Positions 1 to 7,638 of a stretch of DNA of 64,000 bases are shown piece by piece (within the stretch, counting starts at the first letter, position 1; every line of letters starts with the position of its first letter). Both the position numbers and the translations under genes were made by a program. The stretch is from Sporosarcina sp. P32b. GTDB lineage: Bacteria > Bacillota > Bacilli > Bacillales_A > Planococcaceae. The notes below the pieces were generated by a model. It searched no databases. It had not been told where the DNA came from and saw only the letters and a program-made list of their open reading frames with translations. The stretch is taken from positions 62,001-126,000 of the forward strand of contig NZ_PDZB01000005.1 in NCBI RefSeq assembly GCF_002743335.1, written 5' to 3'.

Positions 1-288
1 GATTTAGAAGCGGGAGATATTCTGTTTATGGATGATAAGAATATCATTCTGATTGATGTGCTTTCTGATGATTTAATTATTATTAGCCCACGCACGATGC
101 TTGAAATGGGGACGATTGCTCATCAGCTAGGCAATCGACATTTGCCTGCGCAGTTTGAGGATGAAGATATGCTCGTGCAATATGATTATTTAGTTGAGGA
201 TTTGTTGAAAGAAATGGGTATTCCATTTAAGCGAGAAGAACGAAAAGTAGCCAAGGCTTTCCGTCATATCGGACATAGCCATGACTAA
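1..288 (+). CDS. ureE: Urease accessory protein UreE (5' truncated by window)
   Basis: UreE is the metallochaperone that delivers nickel to apo-urease. The frame is open from base 1, so the start lies outside the window and only about the last 95 residues are seen. The visible part contains [11 protein letters not shown], matching the UreE C-terminal domain in which the His of GNRH binds nickel, and it ends in HIGHSHD, a short His-containing tail as in other UreE proteins. The stop overlaps the ureF start by 8 bp, indicating translational coupling. The structural genes ureABC presumably lie upstream (inference). Confidence 0.9.
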   Translation, partial: DLEAGDILFMDDKNIILIDVLSDDLIIISPRTMLEMGTIAHQLGNRHLPAQFEDEDMLVQYDYLVEDLLKEMGIPFKREERKVAKAFRHIGHSHD

Positions 289-967
289 CCATGCACTATC
301 CTTGCTGCAGCTATGCGATTCCAGTTTCCCGATCGGCTCTTTTAGCCAATCATTCGGACTGGAGACATATATTCAGAAGGACAAGGTTACAGACGCCAAT
401 ACGTTTTCCGAATGGCTACATGTCTATGTGCATGAACAACTTGCTTATGCAGACGGCTTGGCTGTAAGACTTGTTTATGATGCATTGGATCAGGAAGATC
501 TTGATAAGATTTGGGAATTGGATCGCATACTGACTGTGCAGAATCTCGCCCGCGAATCACGTGATGGTACTCAGCGCATGGGAGATCGGATGTTAGACAT
601 TGCAAAATCCATTTACAATATACCGATGTTATCTATTTACGCGCAGAAAATTCAGGACAAAGAAGCTTTTGGCCATCCGGCTATTGTATTTACAATGATT
701 GGACATCACCTTCAAGTCGAAAAGAATACAACAATTCTATATTATTTATACTCGACGGTTGTTAGTCTTGTGCAAAATGCCGTGCGGGCTATCCCGCTTG
801 GACAAACTGCTGGACAGAAGATTATATACACGTTTCAACAACAACTTCAACAAACAACAGATAAAATAATGGAGTTAGATCCAGAAGAGTTTGGTATCGT
901 ATCTCCAGGACTCGAGCTTTCACAAATGCAGCACGAACGTGTTGGCATACGTATTTTTAGTTCATAA
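281..967 (+). CDS. ureF: Urease accessory protein UreF
   Basis: UreF works with UreD and UreG in the complex that activates urease, and is thought to gate the GTPase activity of UreG. The 228-residue product is the usual length and opens with the characteristic [20 protein letters not shown] segment. The mid-region [14 protein letters not shown] and the [11 protein letters not shown] segment also fit the family. The ATG sits inside the last codons of ureE. A 37-bp gap leads to ureG. Confidence 0.93.
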   Translation: MTNHALSLLQLCDSSFPIGSFSQSFGLETYIQKDKVTDANTFSEWLHVYVHEQLAYADGLAVRLVYDALDQEDLDKIWELDRILTVQNLARESRDGTQRMGDRMLDIAKSIYNIPMLSIYAQKIQDKEAFGHPAIVFTMIGHHLQVEKNTTILYYLYSTVVSLVQNAVRAIPLGQTAGQKIIYTFQQQLQQTTDKIMELDPEEFGIVSPGLELSQMQHERVGIRIFSS

Positions 968-1004
968 TGAACGCAATGAAATTGATATTAAGGATGTGCT
1001 TAGA

Positions 1005-1625
1005 ATGGGACCAATTAAAATAGGTGTTGGCGGACCAGTTGGTGCAGGAAAAACTATGCTGGTCGAAAAGATTACACGCGCTTTAGAGGGCGAAGTAAGT
1101 ATGGCGGTTATTACTAATGATATATATACGAAAGAAGATGCCAAGTTTTTAGTTGCGAACGGTATTCTTCCAGAAGACCGCATTGTCGGAGTAGAAACAG
1201 GAGGTTGTCCACATACGGCAATTCGTGAAGATGCATCGATGAACTTCGCGGCAATTAATGAATTGAAGGAAAAACATCCCGATGTTGAGCTGATTTTTGT
1301 AGAAAGTGGCGGGGATAACCTAGCAGCTACATTCAGTCCGGAACTCGTTGACTTTTCCATTTATATAATTGACGTGGCGCAAGGTGAAAAAATCCCACGT
1401 AAAGGTGGGCAAGGAATGATTAAGTCTGATTTATTTATTATTAATAAAACAGACTTAGCTCCATATGTCGGCGCAAGGCTTGAGGTAATGGAATCTGACA
1501 CAAAGATATTTAGAGGAAAGAAACCGTTCTTTTTCACCAATTTAAAAGACGATCAAGGACTAGATGAAGTGGTAGAGTGGGTCAGAAAACATGCTTTATT
1601 AAAAGGACTAGGACAAGATGTCTGA
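1005..1625 (+). CDS. ureG: Urease accessory GTPase UreG
   Basis: UreG is the SIMIBI-class GTPase that powers nickel insertion into urease. The 206-residue product begins [17 protein letters not shown], with the P-loop GPVGAGKT near residues 10-17. [17 protein letters not shown] carries the CPH nickel-binding motif, and [11 protein letters not shown] is the guanine-specificity NKxD motif. An open frame reaches upstream to 891, but ATG 1005 gives the normal UreG N-terminus and has AAGGA about 10 bp before it. The 3' end overlaps ureD by 8 bp. Confidence 0.95.
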   Translation: MGPIKIGVGGPVGAGKTMLVEKITRALEGEVSMAVITNDIYTKEDAKFLVANGILPEDRIVGVETGGCPHTAIREDASMNFAAINELKEKHPDVELIFVESGGDNLAATFSPELVDFSIYIIDVAQGEKIPRKGGQGMIKSDLFIINKTDLAPYVGARLEVMESDTKIFRGKKPFFFTNLKDDQGLDEVVEWVRKHALLKGLGQDV

Positions 1626-2442
1626 ATGGACAGGCGTTCTTGACCTCGTCATGGAAAATCGGCTAGGCCGCTCCGTGGCGAAAACTGTCTACTTCCAAGG
1701 CGCATTTAAAGTGATGCGTCCTGTCTATTTCAATAAGAATAGTTATCCATGCTATTATTTATTGAATCCTGGCGGTGGCTATTTAGATGGAGATCGGTAT
1801 CAAATGAAAGTCACACTTGGTGAGGGAGCTATGCTGACGTTGACGACCCAGTCATCCACGAAAGTATATAGAACGCCTACCAAGCCAGTGTACCAAGAGA
1901 CGATTTTCCGTATGAAAAAAGACAGTTATCTAGAGTACTTACCGGATGCACTGATTGCATACAAAGATGCCAGTTGTTATCAGAAAAATAGTATATATAT
2001 GGAAAAAGGGGCAACCTTGCTGTATTCCGATATATTGACTCCCGGCTGGTCGCCGGATGGTGAAAAATTCAGTTACGACATGCTTCGTTTGAAAACAGAG
2101 ATTTATATGGATGATCAGCTTGTTGCATTTGACCATATTAAACTCCATCCGGCATCACAAGATATGAATGCGTTAGGCTTTATGGAAGGATACACACATT
2201 TAGGTTCGTTAATTGTCGTTGGTGAAAAAACGAGTGATGCTCTATTGGATCGATTGTATGAGGCGATTCAACGAGAAGATGGGGAGTTTGCATTTGGATT
2301 ATCCAAGCTTGCTGTTCCCGGCTTCACGATTCGCATATTAGCAAACTATACACAGGTTATAGAGCGAATTATTTCAGTCTGTCACCATATAATTAGCGAC
2401 GAATGGTATCAAACGAAACCAAGTTTTTTACGGAAGTACTAG
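1618..2442 (+). CDS. ureD: Urease accessory protein UreD (UreH)
   Basis: UreD is the scaffold that binds apo-urease and recruits UreF-UreG. The 274-residue length is typical. Family landmarks are [16 protein letters not shown] near residues 44-60, [12 protein letters not shown], and [13 protein letters not shown], the last equivalent to the TPGRxxxGE segment. The start overlaps ureG, and the gene is followed at once by a strong terminator, so it is the last gene of the urease operon, the usual Bacillota order (E-F-G-D). Confidence 0.93.
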   Translation: MSEWTGVLDLVMENRLGRSVAKTVYFQGAFKVMRPVYFNKNSYPCYYLLNPGGGYLDGDRYQMKVTLGEGAMLTLTTQSSTKVYRTPTKPVYQETIFRMKKDSYLEYLPDALIAYKDASCYQKNSIYMEKGATLLYSDILTPGWSPDGEKFSYDMLRLKTEIYMDDQLVAFDHIKLHPASQDMNALGFMEGYTHLGSLIVVGEKTSDALLDRLYEAIQREDGEFAFGLSKLAVPGFTIRILANYTQVIERIISVCHHIISDEWYQTKPSFLRKY

Positions 2443-2448
2443 GACCTA

Positions 2449-2481
2449 CCCGACAATTCAAAAGAGTTGTCGGGTTTTTTT
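2449..2481 (+). terminator. Intrinsic terminator of the urease operon
   Basis: A perfect 8-bp stem CCCGACAA/TTGTCGGG (2449-2456 with 2467-2474) is followed by seven T. It starts 7 bp after the ureD stop. Confidence 0.92.
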
Positions 2482-2550
2482 ACCAATTGAAGTAAAACTA
2501 TATTTATAGTTGCTACGCTGAAGTTTATCAAATAGTGGAAGTATTAAAGG

Positions 2551-2576
2551 CCATATTTCAAATGATTGAAATATGG
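2551..2576. repeat. Perfect 11-bp inverted repeat in the ureD-2858 intergenic region
   Basis: CCATATTTCAA (2551-2561) and its exact reverse complement (2566-2576) flank a 4-base spacer ATGA. There is no T-run directly after it, so it is not a good terminator. It could be a protein-binding site or an mRNA hairpin. The rest of the roughly 370-bp stretch between the urease terminator and 2858 holds only the promoter at 2674-2702 and a second palindrome. Confidence 0.6.
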
Positions 2577-2673
2577 AATTTTGGGTATCATTATATATAT
2601 GCACTATAAAGTATAAGGTCGAAACCTTACTCTACTTCCTAATTACACATAATAGGTAACATCGTTAATTGAT

Positions 2674-2702
2674 TTGACAATCACTACTTACTGAGATATA
2701 TT
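2674..2702 (+). promoter_or_regulatory. Sigma-A promoter for the gene at 2858
   Basis: A consensus -35 TTGACA (2674-2679), 17-bp spacer and TATATT (2697-2702). It would give a leader of roughly 145 nt before the GTG at 2858. A 7-bp palindrome TTCAAAT-ATC-ATTTGAA (2701-2717) begins in the -10 box and covers the expected +1, so it is a candidate operator. Confidence 0.65.
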
Positions 2703-2857
2703 CAAATATCATTTGAAATGAGAAGAGAAAATGTAAGTGGGCAGGAATGGCTGAGAAATTAAATATCAGGCTAGATCGCTTGAATTAGTAGTGATGGATG
2801 AAGTAAAATAGCCTATTCTATAAAAAGAGACTTCATACTATTTTGGAGGTGTTTCCT

Positions 2858-3295
2858 GTGGTTGATGACTTTGAAGCAGAAAAAGTTTTTGAAGACAGGC
2901 CGTACGAGCGAATTCAGTTTAAGCTCATATTAGAAGGACGTAAGTATAAAGGTGACTATCATGAAGGTGAAATCCAGTGGCTTCATCCACATCCTAAGCA
3001 AGATGTCGGCGAAGAAGAGGTAATTGCCATAGAGGAAAAAGTTTTGGAACTGTTATCCGAGCAAGGAATTAGAAATGAAGCAGATGATATTGAAATCGAA
3101 CGTTCGCTTGGTAGAAATCAAACACGGCCACTTCAGTTATTTAAATTGAAGATCCAAGGCGAAGAGTTTAAAGGGACATTTATTAATGGCGAAATCGAAT
3201 GGTTTCATCCTAAACCAAGACGTAAACTAAAAGATGAGCGCGTGAAGAAAATTGAAGAAGATGTTCAGAAAAAGCTAAAAGAACATCTAGAATAA
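2858..3295 (+). CDS. Hypothetical protein with an internal tandem duplication
   Basis: I do not recognise this family. The acidic, charged 145-residue protein has no signal peptide or membrane segment. It holds two copies of one module, offset by 74 residues: around 21-70 and 95-144, both following FKLxxxGxx(Y/F)KGx(Y/F)xxGEIxW(L/F)HPxP and then a Glu/Lys-rich helix. The GTG start is chosen because GGAGGT (2845-2850) lies 7 bp upstream; an in-frame TTG at 2843 overlaps that site. The gene stands alone behind its own promoter. A small beta-sheet domain plus helix, used twice, is a reasonable structural guess only. Confidence 0.75.
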   Translation: MVDDFEAEKVFEDRPYERIQFKLILEGRKYKGDYHEGEIQWLHPHPKQDVGEEEVIAIEEKVLELLSEQGIRNEADDIEIERSLGRNQTRPLQLFKLKIQGEEFKGTFINGEIEWFHPKPRRKLKDERVKKIEEDVQKKLKEHLE

Positions 3296-3349
3296 AAAAG
3301 AAACTGCGTGACTGTTTTGTACGTGAGACAGAGTGCAATCTCAATTTAT

Positions 3350-3379
3350 TTGACCTTTCTGACAAGATATGCCTACAAT
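3350..3379 (+). promoter_or_regulatory. Sigma-A promoter of the TPP riboswitch-tenA transcript
   Basis: TTGACC (3350-3355), 18-bp spacer, TACAAT (3374-3379). It lies just upstream of the aptamer, as expected for a riboswitch leader. Confidence 0.7.
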
Positions 3380-3403
3380 GGATATACAAATGAAATAGTC
3401 GTT

Positions 3404-3491
3404 ACCGCTAGGGGTGCTCCGTGGAGCTGAGAGAAGCAAATTGCTTTAACCCTTTAACTTGATCCGGTTCATACCGGCGTAAGGAAGTGGT
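3404..3491 (+). ncRNA. TPP riboswitch aptamer (THI element)
   Basis: The stretch contains the conserved THI-box blocks CTAGGGGTG, GCTGAGAG, AACCCTTTAACTTGATC and CGGTTCATACCGGCGTAAGGA. P1 can form between ACCGCT (3404-3409) and AGTGGT (3486-3491). The aptamer senses thiamine pyrophosphate. The downstream gene is tenA, a thiamine salvage gene, which agrees with the assignment. Confidence 0.96.
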
Positions 3492-3536
3492 GTAGATATT
3501 ACGTAGCTGATTTCTGTGCTCTGTGATATCTCTCCG

Positions 3537-3563
3537 CCACTTCTGGTCAAGAAGTGGTTTTTT
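3537..3563 (+). terminator. Riboswitch-controlled terminator (expression platform)
   Basis: CCACTTCT (3537-3544), loop GGTCA, AGAAGTGG (3550-3557), then six T. GAAGTGG at the 3' edge of the aptamer (3484-3490) is an alternative partner for CCACTTC. With ligand, P1 holds that strand and the terminator forms; without ligand the antiterminator can form. This mechanism is inferred from the pairing seen. Confidence 0.9.
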
Positions 3564-3592
3564 CATTTACTATGAAAAAGGGGAGAGTATAC

Positions 3593-4288
3593 ATGAAGTT
3601 CACTGAGCGTTTATTAGAGAAAACATTACCGATTTGGAGACAGAATCACAATCATCCATTTGTCCAAGAGATTGGAAATGGTACGTTGGATCAGGAGAAG
3701 TTTCGTTTTTATATGGTGCAAGACTATTTGTATTTAATTGACTATGCGAAAGTGTTTGCCGTAGGCACCATGAAAGCGACTGATGTCGAGACGATGGGGA
3801 AATTTGCTGCCTTACTTAACGGAACTCTAAACACGGAAATGGATCTTCATCGTAAATATGCAGCTCGTTTTGGCATTACCGAAGAGGAGCTTGAGAATGC
3901 CAAGCCGTCTCCAATTGTCCTAGCGTATACGCATTATATGCTACATGTTAGTCAAAACGGTTCTTTAGCAGAAGTCGTCGCTGCATTATTGCCGTGTGCG
4001 TGGAGCTACTGGGAGATTGGCAAAGAGCTTGCTGAGTTGCCAGGTGCGTTGGATCATCCGTTGTATGGTGACTGGATTCGCATGTATTCATCGAAAGACT
4101 TTGGCGAGTTGGCTACTTGGTGCTTAGAATTAATGGATGAAACGGCAGAAGGAAAGCCTGAATCGGAATTAGTGAGATTAGAGGAAATTTTCCTTAATAC
4201 GACTCGTTATGAGTATATGTTCTGGGACATGGCCTATACTAAACAAATGTGGCCTGGAGTGCAGGAAGAGCAGACGATTACAATATAA
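3593..4288 (+). CDS. tenA: Aminopyrimidine aminohydrolase / thiaminase II TenA
   Basis: TenA hydrolyses aminopyrimidine breakdown products of thiamine to hydroxymethylpyrimidine for salvage. The 231 residues are all-helical, TenA-like. VQDYLYLIDYAK includes the substrate-binding Asp, LLPCAWSYWEIG holds the active-site Cys, and the C-terminal TTRYEYMFWDMAY fits the family end. ATG 3593 follows GGGAGAG; an upstream open extension to 3554 runs into the terminator and is not used. It is the only gene in the riboswitch transcript, ending at the terminator 4299-4328. Confidence 0.93.
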   Translation: MKFTERLLEKTLPIWRQNHNHPFVQEIGNGTLDQEKFRFYMVQDYLYLIDYAKVFAVGTMKATDVETMGKFAALLNGTLNTEMDLHRKYAARFGITEEELENAKPSPIVLAYTHYMLHVSQNGSLAEVVAALLPCAWSYWEIGKELAELPGALDHPLYGDWIRMYSSKDFGELATWCLELMDETAEGKPESELVRLEEIFLNTTRYEYMFWDMAYTKQMWPGVQEEQTITI

Positions 4289-4298
4289 TAAATAAGAA

Positions 4299-4328
4299 AC
4301 ATCTGACGATTTTAGTTGGATGTTTTTT
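4299..4328 (+). terminator. Intrinsic terminator after tenA
   Basis: ACATCTGAC (4299-4307) pairs with GTTGGATGT (4315-4323), including two G-U pairs, and is followed by TTTTTT. Confidence 0.75.
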
Positions 4329-4357
4329 ATTTAGAATCGATTGGTTATAAACAGCGC

Positions 4358-4717
4358 ATGCTATTCTTGAAGGAGGTGTGCGCCATCTTTGCAAAATTAG
4401 GTTTGGTACTTGGAGTGTTATTGACAAGTGGGTCGGGTACTAGTGATGCGCCAATTGCTACACTCAGTAAAGTGGAAGTGCCGGCATATGCGAAATGGTC
4501 AAGACTTGCTATCAAGCAAACGATGCTCAGATATCCCCAGGCAGATATCAAGGATTATTTGCATATCGCTACCGATTCAAAGAAAGTCACAAGTGTGGAG
4601 AAGTTTCAACTTTGGTTAAAAGAGGACGAACGAGAATTTGGTGTGATCGTGACTGTCACCTATTCAGCTGAAACAGGTAAATTTATTCGCATCGACTTTC
4701 AAGAAATACCTGTTTAA
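4358..4717 (+). CDS. DUF3889 (YqzG/YhdC-like) secreted protein
   Basis: The conserved part, VPAYAKWSRLAIKQTMLRYP to the end including VEKFQLWLKEDEREFGVIV, is the DUF3889 family of small exported Bacillus proteins of unknown role. AKLGLVLGVLLTSGSG is a short hydrophobic signal-like segment. The start is odd. ATG 4358 has no Shine-Dalgarno site, while a near-perfect AAGGAGGTG (4370-4378) lies inside that reading, 8 bp before an in-frame ATC at 4385 that would give exactly the signal peptide. Initiation at the ATC (about 110 residues), or at the GTG within the Shine-Dalgarno site, is possible. Confidence 0.8.
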   Translation: MLFLKEVCAIFAKLGLVLGVLLTSGSGTSDAPIATLSKVEVPAYAKWSRLAIKQTMLRYPQADIKDYLHIATDSKKVTSVEKFQLWLKEDEREFGVIVTVTYSAETGKFIRIDFQEIPV

Positions 4718-4723
4718 TAAAAC

Positions 4724-4760
4724 AACGCCCCTATACCATATAATCTGGCGTAGGGGCGTT
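4724..4760. terminator. Bidirectional terminator between convergent genes
   Basis: A perfect 10-bp stem AACGCCCCTA/TAGGGGCGTT (4724-4733, 4751-4760) with a 17-nt loop. T-rich tails occur on both strands. It lies between the DUF3889 gene and the leftward HpaB-type gene. Confidence 0.8.
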
Positions 4761-4887
4761 AATTTATTCAGAGTCTTTCTGATAAAAGAAATTGGGGGTC
4801 AAGATATCATTGACATATCGCTTGTGATAGATATGCGTGGCGGATGGTGTACATGGAAATAACACTGCCTAATTACCTGAATCTTAT

Positions 4888-6327
4888 TTAATCTGAAAGT
4901 AAATGGCGTATCATTTCCTGCCCTGCATCTTTCGGATAGGATCGGTATAGGTGACCTGATAGGCGAACCGGGTCACCGAAGAAATATCGTTCATATTGTG
5001 TTTGTCTTGTGCCGAACGAACTCATTGTTAAATCCCAAGCTAATCGAAATAGTTGTACACGTTCTATCGCGGGTTTCGTAGCTCCTTGTAAGTACTTTGC
5101 GAGATCAGGTTGAATGGACGATTGGAAATCTCTATCTGTAGGTAACGCCACCATCCCACTCGCACCGATTAGTTGGATGATCTCACTGAAACGTGGGTAG
5201 ACTTTCGGAAAAATATTACTAGCGACTTGAAGTGGTATTTCACTTGGACACATGTATCCCCATTGATTGAGGGCTGCATCGGCTTCAGATTTATCTCGTA
5301 GTGCTTTCATCGTTTCGAGCCCAATAATTATTTCTGATAGTTTCTCCTGAATGTGGAGATATTCAGATACATTAATTGTTTGGACGAGCTGCTCTGCCAA
5401 ATTCAGCATAAACTCTGTTTTGACTATCTGTCTTGTAATGACTTGATGTGTAGCAAAAGGATGGAATGAACTCATAGAAAAAAACTCCGAAGCTACTTCG
5501 CGATTGTGATGAAAGAATACACGATCCCATGGGACGAGAACATTATCGAAAACAACTACAGCATCCATTTCTTCAAACCTTGAACTCAGAGGGTGATTGA
5601 ATGTGGAACTCCCGCCTACGAATGACTCTCTACAAAGAAAACGTAAACCTTCTGTAGCGGAAGGAATTGAAAAGGCGAAAGCTTCATCAGAATCTCCAAG
5701 AAATGAAGGCGTGCTGAACACCAATACTTCATCCGTCACGCCGCCCTGTGTTGCAAGTAGCTTAGCTCCTTTAATGACGAGACCTTCTGATGTCTTATCT
5801 ACAATCTTTGCGGAAATGGGTTCATCTGAAGTGTGAAAGGCACTTTGAGATCGATTGGTTTGTGGTGTAATGAAGGTGTGTGTAAAGGATAGGTCCTCTT
5901 CTCTTGCTCGTTCATACAGCGCTTGAATATGTTCTGGAAAACAGTTTTCCTTGCCGAGCAAGTGAGGAGAAGAAGAGGCGAAACTCATAATGACGGTATT
6001 AAGATAATCGGGACTTCTACCAAGTAAGCCGCAGGAAAGTCTTGCCCATTCTTCGGTCATTACTCTACGTTTCTGTAGATCCGCTTTGGTTTTCGGTTGT
6101 AAGTAAGAAAGGCCAATTTGCTCATTGGTGACGGGAGAAGTGTATGTCATGCGAGAACTGTGTGAAGGTGATAGTTGTAAATCATATAGAGAAGCTTTCG
6201 TTTCTATAAGTCCTTTGAAAGCAGGGTGTTTAGAAATAGGTCCTTTCAATTGTTGACCATCCAGCCAAATCTCAGTATTCTGCTCATCCATTCTACGGAC
6301 AAATTCATTGCCATTTATAGCGCCCAT
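4888..6327 (-). CDS. 4-hydroxyphenylacetate 3-monooxygenase family oxygenase (HpaB-like)
   Basis: The 479-residue product is the full length of the HpaB family, FADH2-dependent aromatic monooxygenases that take reduced flavin from a separate reductase. HpaB-type landmarks include DYLNTVIMSFASS, FDNVLVPWDRVFFHHN and TKPAIERVQLFRLAWDLTMSSFGTRQTQYERYFFG. No flavin reductase (HpaC) gene is adjacent, so the electron donor is unknown. The ATG follows AGGAGGAAT. A palindrome at 6386-6406 lies just upstream, shared with the divergent gene. The substrate is not predictable; B. subtilis YoaI is a comparable orphan. Confidence 0.85.
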   Translation of the reverse strand: MGAINGNEFVRRMDEQNTEIWLDGQQLKGPISKHPAFKGLIETKASLYDLQLSPSHSSRMTYTSPVTNEQIGLSYLQPKTKADLQKRRVMTEEWARLSCGLLGRSPDYLNTVIMSFASSSPHLLGKENCFPEHIQALYERAREEDLSFTHTFITPQTNRSQSAFHTSDEPISAKIVDKTSEGLVIKGAKLLATQGGVTDEVLVFSTPSFLGDSDEAFAFSIPSATEGLRFLCRESFVGGSSTFNHPLSSRFEEMDAVVVFDNVLVPWDRVFFHHNREVASEFFSMSSFHPFATHQVITRQIVKTEFMLNLAEQLVQTINVSEYLHIQEKLSEIIIGLETMKALRDKSEADAALNQWGYMCPSEIPLQVASNIFPKVYPRFSEIIQLIGASGMVALPTDRDFQSSIQPDLAKYLQGATKPAIERVQLFRLAWDLTMSSFGTRQTQYERYFFGDPVRLSGHLYRSYPKDAGQEMIRHLLSD

Positions 6328-6385
6328 ATCATTCCTCCTGAATTTTCTAGTTACTATAGTATATTATGACATCGTCCTGAATGAT

Positions 6386-6406
6386 CAAAACAGTTCTCGT
6401 TTTGAA
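6386..6406. promoter_or_regulatory. Candidate operator in a divergent promoter region
   Basis: A perfect 7-bp inverted repeat TCAAAAC/GTTTTGA separated by 7 bp. Its right half overlaps the -35 box (6403-6408) of the rightward promoter. Such 21-bp dyads are typical of small dimeric repressors, but no regulator gene is adjacent. Confidence 0.5.
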
Positions 6407-6431
6407 CAAGAGACAATAGTTTTGATACAAT
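6403..6431 (+). promoter_or_regulatory. Promoter of the gene at 6485
   Basis: TTGAAC (6403-6408), 17-bp spacer, TACAAT (6426-6431). The start codon lies 53 bp further on. Confidence 0.6.
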
Positions 6432-6484
6432 ACAGAAAGAGTACATAGGGAATTTATCGGGATAAGCGAAAGGTGTGTTGATAA

Positions 6485-7075
6485 ATGGATGAAGAATTGG
6501 CAATGAAGTATATCGTGGCGTGCACAAATTTATATGGGATTGTGCCTATTGAAAAAGTTGTTGAAATTTACAATGATCAAAACGAAGAAAAGGTTTCATT
6601 GGATGAAATAGAAAGCTATTTGCAGTCTACGCGGGTGCAAGAAAAACTAGAGGAAAGCTTTGTCTATATTCAATCAAATGAATTTGTAGCTGAAGCGACA
6701 AGCGAAAAAGATGAAAAGGAAAATCTGAAAAGAATTGTAGCTGGAAAGCCATATTATGTACCGGGAAAAGAAGAATTACTACGTTACATTGACGAAGAGT
6801 ATTTTCAAGAAACGCCAGAGCAGTTACTAGTAAAGAATATGTTGAAAGAGGACTTCGGTAATCAATTGGATGTAGACGAAGAAGTCTCTGAACTAGTATA
6901 TAATCTACAAGTAAGTGGCGGCGACTTCATGATGGAACTGTCTTTATTTGTATCTGGTCTGGAACTGCCTATAAAAGAATCCGAACGCTATATCCCTGCG
7001 ATTGTCGAAGTGGCGGACACAACTAGATTATGGGAAAATTGTGGGCATACAATGAAAGAATTACAGCAACTCTAA
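6485..7075 (+). CDS. Hypothetical helical acidic protein
   Basis: I cannot name this 196-residue protein. It is Glu-rich, probably all alpha-helical, with no signal peptide or membrane segment. The opening YIVACTNLYGIVPIEKVVEIYN resembles, from memory, the N-terminal helical region of Firmicutes proteins that elsewhere end in an SEC-C zinc motif; no SEC-C motif is present here. The start ATG follows GAAAGG with a suitable gap. It is monocistronic, divergent from the HpaB-like gene and sharing its candidate operator. Confidence 0.7.
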   Translation: MDEELAMKYIVACTNLYGIVPIEKVVEIYNDQNEEKVSLDEIESYLQSTRVQEKLEESFVYIQSNEFVAEATSEKDEKENLKRIVAGKPYYVPGKEELLRYIDEEYFQETPEQLLVKNMLKEDFGNQLDVDEEVSELVYNLQVSGGDFMMELSLFVSGLELPIKESERYIPAIVEVADTTRLWENCGHTMKELQQL

Positions 7076-7153
7076 TTAGTTCATTTCAATAGACAATGCT
7101 TGACCTAGCAAGATAGAATAAGAGTACATTAAACACTTTGGAGGATATCATTC

Positions 7154-7456
7154 ATGACTTTAAAAGAATTGACTGCAAAAGAAGTACAAGAGCAATTGGA
7201 AAGCGGTAAAGAACTCAATATCATTGATGTACGTGAAGATGATGAAGTATCGGAAGGCATGATTCCAGGTGCACAACATATCGCTCTCGGCAATCTACCT
7301 ATCGAAATGCATGACTTGAATGCAGAAACACCTTACATCTTAGTATGCCGTTCAGGCGGCAGAAGTGGCCGTGCACAAGAGCTTATGGCAGACGAAGGTT
7401 TTGATGTAACAAACATGTTAGGCGGCATGCTAGCATGGGAAGGCGAAACAAAATAA
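7154..7456 (+). CDS. Single-domain rhodanese-like protein
   Basis: The 100-residue product is one rhodanese domain: NIIDVREDDEV (CDC25/rhodanese A motif), then the active-site loop CRSGGRSG with the persulfide-forming Cys near residue 75, and the closing MLGGMLAWEGE. It is cytosolic, probably carrying sulfane sulfur between donors and acceptors. The ATG follows TTTGGAGGATATC. It stands alone, closed by a strong terminator. The physiological partner is unknown. Confidence 0.9.
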   Translation: MTLKELTAKEVQEQLESGKELNIIDVREDDEVSEGMIPGAQHIALGNLPIEMHDLNAETPYILVCRSGGRSGRAQELMADEGFDVTNMLGGMLAWEGETK

Positions 7457-7468
7457 TAGACTAAACGA

Positions 7469-7511
7469 AAGCTGTCGTAAGAAGTGAAAACTTCTTGCGA
7501 CAGCTTTTTTT
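7469..7511 (+). terminator. Intrinsic terminator after the rhodanese gene
   Basis: A 16-bp stem (7469-7484 with 7491-7506, one G-U pair), 6-nt loop TGAAAA, then a run of T. Confidence 0.92.
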
Positions 7512-7638
7512 ATTAAAAGGGATAGAAGTTGGAACACAGCGCAACGATGCATCCCGTCCTCTAATTCACTAATCCGCTACAGTGTAGACATAACCTTAAA
7601 AGTCCAAGCGTATAGTGAAAGAAAAAGGCGGTGTCTGT

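Noticed and set aside
2747-2788. 13-codon leader peptide frame upstream of the 2858 gene
   Set aside because: The ribosome site touches the ATG and there is no attenuator structure to couple with.
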